DNA from: Parapristionchus giblindavisi | Taxonomy: Eukaryota; Nematoda; Chromadorea; Rhabditida; Diplogasteridae | Reading direction: 5' to 3' | DNA: 64,000 nt | NCBI GenBank assembly: GCA_943737045.1 | Contig: CALSFV010000211.1 | Location: 62,001-126,000, forward strand | Shown here: positions 57,865 through 64,000 of the stretch, piece by piece | How positions within the stretch are numbered: the first letter of the stretch is position 1 | Layout of the letters: every line of letters starts with the position of its first letter | Made by a program: the position numbers and the translations under genes | The notes under the pieces: generated by a model | The model's database searches: none | What the model saw: only the letters and a program-made list of their open reading frames with translations | What the model was told of the DNA's origin: nothing

Positions 57865-59580
57865 GCGTGATGCGCCGTCAGATGCATGCTCTCTGATAAT
57901 TATAGCATAATTACAAATCTACTATAGTATTTTTATATCCATGCATTTCGTAGTAGTACATCCCCAAACTAACTCGAAATCCTACAAGCCATAGCCTATG
58001 CTAACTCGAAACCCTAGTCATTCCCGAAACATTCGAATCCCTAGATGGTCAATTTATCCCCAAACTAATACTAAACCCTCCGTACTCACCCCACTCTCGC
58101 GGGTAGATCAAGAGAGAGTTCTGGATTTTGATAACTATTATATAAACTATTATGTCTGTTAGTGAAATTTTATTGCAATACTATACTATTTTAATACTAT
58201 TTTATACTATACTATTTTATACTATTTACTTTACTTTATACTTTATGCAATACTATTTTATTGTAATACTGACTGTCTCATCATCATACTGCGATAGGCA
58301 AGTAAATTAATTATCTTTCAAAAAAACAATCAATGTTTTATCCGAAATGCAATGTTGCCTGTAATTTAATGTTCATTGACTGTACAATAACACGGATCTC
58401 CTGTAAGAATGAAAGAAGCCCTCCGACAGTTTTTATTTTATTTGTTGTTCTTTCCTTTAATATTATTAACAAATAATTTACGAAAAAACACATTGAAGAA
58501 AGCAAAGAGCAATGTTTCGTTGTGAATCGATTACATTGCACAGCAATTGCTAGTGAAAAAAAACGGATTTTCTAGAATATCTTAAATACGGTCAAATTTC
58601 ATGACTTGTACTACTATATCATTTTTGTAGAGCTAGTCGAGAGCTTTCGAAAGGTTTACTTTGATTGCAAATTTGCACGAAAATGAAGAGAGATGAGATA
58701 AGAAATGTAGTTTTGAATGAAAATAACGCTAAGTCCTGCTCTCTCTAAGGATCGATATGGCTTGTCGTAAGTTGAGACTGATGAAATATGTACGTACCTC
58801 AATTCGAGGATGGGGAATCAGAATCGCGAATAAAAATCGTATCCTTTGTGGAAAAATTGTGAGAAAATTAGCATTTTTACCCAAAAAAATCAGTTTTTCG
58901 AAGAAAACAGGTAGAAGATGGCGTTTTTGCACGTATCCTTTGTTGAGTAACTTCTAGATTAGTTAATTTCGAGTCGATTGAAAAAAATTTCTTGCTGTAG
59001 GTCAAAATGTGAGTGAGATATAGCTGCTCGAAGTAGAAGATAAAAAAATCGATAAAAATGCAAATTTGGCGAAACCAAGTGTCTAGGCCTCCTCCTTTAC
59101 CTCACTATGGTCAATCATATAAATCTCATCCAAATCGGTGGGAAAAATTTAAAAACTGTCGGGAAAAGGTCTAATTTTCCTACGTTTTTACAGGAGACCC
59201 GTGATAAAGAATTATTATTAGTATTTCATTTCTAAAGGTAATGGGCGACAATGATGAACTTCTAGCGGATGCTCCGGGACGGGCGCGGATGAGAAAAGGA
59301 GGAGATGATGGAAGGTTATTTATTTATTTATTTATTTATTTTGTAAAGTCATATAAATGCTGTAGGAGAAGGAAAATATGGGAGATGGATTTCCATCGTC
59401 AACGATTCCATTCCCCTTTATTCCTAACTAATGATAATGAAAATATTTACCCTATCAACATATCACTTAAAAAATGTTTGTATAAGAAGATTGCCAAAAA
59501 TAAACATGACTAATTTTCCCTCTCAATTTTGCACGCTCTCTGGTACTCTCGTCTGGCAGAGAAAAATTTCATGGCACAAA

Positions 59581-59985
<405 letters not shown>

Positions 59986-60475
59986 TACCTTTAACGAAAT
60001 CTTATGTATATTTTGCCCGTTGAAATTTGAACAAAAGATTGCTGCCGTTTTCTTGATTCATGATAATTTGCCAGAATTTGTGCAAATAGTACCAAAATTC
60101 TTTGGCCCCAAATAAGCTTGAACTATGTATATTGAATTTGAACAGGCTACAAAGTAAATATACATTTCACCTGCTTTACCCCCTCCATTTATGGATCACC
60201 ATAGCAACGCCAACAAAATTGATGGATTTGCTCTCGCTCTCACACTCGCATTTCTTTCACCTATTACAAGGTTTTCCCATGCTTTACGACCTCTTCGCCG
60301 CAGTTTTTCGCAACATTTTAGATTTTATCGCGAAAATAAATGAATGAAAAAGAGATGAATCTATTTATTCTTTACCGTGTTCCATGTAAAATTTTTATTA
60401 TTAATATTATTATTAATATTATTACTATTATTATTGTCAAAATTTGCATAAAGCATGTTTATTTTCAGTATTAAA

Positions 60476-64000
<3,525 letters not shown>

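Overview
This is eukaryotic nuclear DNA from a small-genome animal, most likely a nematode. The evidence is intron-rich genes with short introns, a U6 snRNA gene with a short 5' hairpin, a 3' splice acceptor only 7 nt before an initiator ATG (as at spliced-leader addition sites), a very divergent beta-catenin, and TACTGTAG/TACGGTAG octamers that recur throughout introns. The nematode assignment is an inference, not proven by any single feature.

Four protein-coding loci are well supported. A complete 24-exon armadillo-repeat (beta-catenin-like) gene lies on + at 42204-50823 (904 codons plus stop, every splice phase consistent). The 5' part of a WDR54-like WD-repeat gene lies on + from 60476 and runs off the window. 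The C-terminal exons of an unrecognised Ser/Pro-rich gene lie on - at 12384-13732. The C-lobe of a TGF-beta/BMP type II receptor-like kinase lies on + at 10596-12465; it lacks its N-lobe here and runs antisense into the Ser/Pro-rich gene. The tail of a further minus-strand gene is at 156-707. One U6 snRNA gene with a TATA box is at 20443-20576.

The rest is a mosaic of duplications and mobile elements. 1008-10363 is a ~4.7-kb segment in direct tandem duplicate, each unit carrying a broken copy of the Ser/Pro-rich gene end. 15090-17348 is an inverted partial copy of beta-catenin exons 2-8 with a 4-nt deletion. 51230-56270 is a tandem array derived from the beta-catenin 3' flank. Non-autonomous foldback DNA elements are abundant, and for several an exact target duplication can be read directly: 8 bp at 14242, 19857, 37552 and 45777; 9 bp at 21728; TA at 17720; and one filled/empty site pair at 55248. 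Two LINE 3' ends with a GxPRVRWRD motif, several retroposon-like tails with (ATT)n arrays, and repeated head-to-head tRNA-like pairs complete the picture. From about 20.6 to 42.1 kb I see no protein gene, only dispersed repeats and long pyrimidine- or purine-rich tracts.

The strongest leads are the head-to-head tRNA-like pairs; the set of unrelated foldback elements that each carry their own short motif repeated in both arms, one with a captured reading frame; and the intron grammar (GTACGGTAG donors and strand-specific TTTGATC repeats) shared by all genes here.
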